From contig CAMVJD010000003.1 in the NCBI GenBank assembly GCA_947167715.1, positions 1 to 64,000 of the forward strand: a stretch of 64,000 nt of DNA, in the 5' to 3' direction. Of this stretch, positions 63,406 through 64,000 are shown piece after piece. Both the position numbers and the translations under genes were made by a program. This DNA comes from an uncultured Eubacteriaceae bacterium (lineage in GTDB: Bacteria; Bacillota; Clostridia; Lachnospirales; CAG-274). The notes under the pieces are model-generated. The model was not told the origin of the DNA, searched no databases, and saw only the letters and a list, made by a program, of their open reading frames with translations. The stretch's first letter is position 1, and every line of letters begins with the position of its first letter.

Positions 63406-63440
63406 ATCGTGAACGTCGAAATATTTTTGACGTTCACGAT
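63406..63440. promoter_or_regulatory. Operator palindrome of the amidohydrolase gene
   Basis: A perfect 12-bp inverted repeat, ATCGTGAACGTC (63406-63417) and GACGTTCACGAT (63429-63440), with an 11-base AT-rich centre. It starts one base after the -10 box and covers the expected start site, so a repressor (TetR- or LacI-like in style) is likely. No such regulator gene is in the window. Confidence 0.75.
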
Positions 63441-63441
63441 A

Positions 63442-63469
63442 ATTTTAACAAGAATTTACTAAATGTCAA
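63442..63469 (-). promoter_or_regulatory. Promoter of the amidohydrolase gene
   Basis: On the minus strand TTGACA (plus 63464-63469) and TAAAAT (63442-63447) are 16 bases apart. It overlaps the operator edge and lies 139 bases before the start codon. Confidence 0.6.
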
Positions 63470-63566
63470 TGAATAAGTATATTTTTTGTTAAAAAAACGC
63501 TTTGTTTTTTAGCATTGCTCTTATATTTGTTAACATTCTTATAAAAACAATACGGAGGCGATATAA

Positions 63567-63755
63567 ATGCTTGAAAACTATAATGAGGTATTAAAACCCA
63601 ACGATGTATGTAAAATACTGTTAATTGGTAAAGGAACGCTTTACAAGCTGCTTGATTCGGGTGTGCTCAAAGGCTACAAGTCGGGCAAGAACTGGCGTAT
63701 TACCAAACAAGCTGTTATCAACTACTTAAAATCCATGTCTGAGGGAGTCCTGTAA
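63567..63755 (+). CDS. Excisionase-family helix-turn-helix protein, copy 2
   Basis: 62 residues: LKPNDVCKILLIGKGTLYKL, then GYKSGKNWRITKQAVINYLK. This is the same winged-helix type as 55016-55216, with the shared IGKGT turn. Ribosome site GGAGG precedes the ATG. It may be an Xis-like factor or a regulator of the element extending beyond the window. Confidence 0.75.
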   Translation: MLENYNEVLKPNDVCKILLIGKGTLYKLLDSGVLKGYKSGKNWRITKQAVINYLKSMSEGVL

Positions 63756-63808
63756 GGCTCCCTCTATTAAAAATCTCATTTTTGTTTTTAACGGCCACGA
63801 TAACCCTT

Positions 63809-64000
63809 TTAGGAATTGTAGTTGAATGTGGCTTGTTTAGCGGGAAAACTTGAATATACATATACTGTATTATCATTATTCAAAAGTCTTGCACGGCCTA
63901 TAGCCTGTTCCAGTTCGCTTACTATATGGTAGATATGTATTTCTTTAAGTAAATCATCCTCAAAAGTTGAGAAATAAAACTTGTATCTATCATATATGAC
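63809..64000 (-). CDS. C-terminal end of a helicase/primase-like protein (partial)
   Basis: The frame runs off the right edge and gives 63 residues ending FPAKQATFNYNS before the stop at 63809-63811. HIVSELEQAIGRARLLNND resembles motif VI (QxxGRxxR) of superfamily II helicases, followed by TVYVYSSFPAKQ, common at the end of element-borne DNA primase/helicase proteins. The beginning lies outside the window, so the family remains open. Confidence 0.5.
   Translation of the reverse strand, partial: VIYDRYKFYFSTFEDDLLKEIHIYHIVSELEQAIGRARLLNNDNTVYVYSSFPAKQATFNYNS

Noticed and set aside
1-64000. CRISPR array, rRNA genes or a known riboswitch.
   Set aside because: No regularly spaced repeats, rRNA-like stretches or recognisable riboswitch cores were seen on either strand by reading.

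Overview
The window looks like a low-GC, gut-type Clostridia chromosome, probably Oscillospirales/Ruminococcus-like. This is inferred from a secreted GH98 glycosidase with a dockerin module, remnants of a gut-type NRPS with a terminal reductase, sigmaA-type promoters with strong AGGAGG ribosome sites, and ICE-derived DNA. No rRNA or intact tRNA is present, so the species cannot be fixed.

Layout. (1) 1-7998 is chromosomal: a VbhA/Fic pair, thrH, three small membrane or unknown genes, and the GH98-CBM-dockerin enzyme. (2) 8046-12152 is a ruin: an orphan promoter plus signal peptide runs into a leftward NRPS gene (original order probably C-A-T-C-A-T-R) broken by deletions, a frameshift and an inserted element of six hairpins. 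(3) 12947-32508 is a leftward polysaccharide locus of about 19.6 kb. Read from its promoter it holds glf, a GT4, a patch of broken glycosyltransferase genes, a GT9 heptosyltransferase, hldE-gmhA-gmhB, a possible transferase, Wzy, an acetyltransferase, Wzx, a polysialyltransferase-like protein, a nucleotidyltransferase-like protein, a set of four for an unusual CMP-activated acid (cytidylyltransferase, DRE-TIM aldolase, broken ThDP enzyme, KdsC-like phosphatase), then rfbC and rfbA. (4) 32812-33942 is a lone tyrosine integrase between near-identical direct repeats, exactly between two divergent loci. (5) 34038-52797 is a rightward second polysaccharide locus with its own Wzx and Wzy: glycosyltransferases, gmd-fcl-manC-manA (GDP-mannose/GDP-fucose), a CDP-glycerol phosphotransferase with tagD, two tandem glutaminase-less asparagine-synthetase homologues, and galE. 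(6) 52927-53631 is a YgjP-like metalloprotease. (7) From about 54016 to the right edge is decayed integrative-element DNA: a 3' tRNA-Lys fragment, a VirD4 fragment, Xis-like proteins, MobC, a short relaxase, a nuclease fragment, a serine resolvase followed by a zinc-ribbon / amidoligase / class II glutamine amidotransferase / DUF5688 cassette, an amidohydrolase with a clear operator, and the end of a helicase-like gene.

How it works together. The two loci each carry what a Wzx/Wzy-type surface polysaccharide needs: sugar nucleotide supply, transferases, flippase and polymerase. The first appears to use heptose, galactofuranose, possibly a dTDP-deoxysugar and a CMP-activated ulosonic-type acid. 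The second appears to use fucose, galactose and possibly glycerol phosphate. Debris, paralogous fragments and an integrase at the centre suggest that this is a recombination hotspot for surface glycans.

All calls are from reading the sequence. No database search was run.
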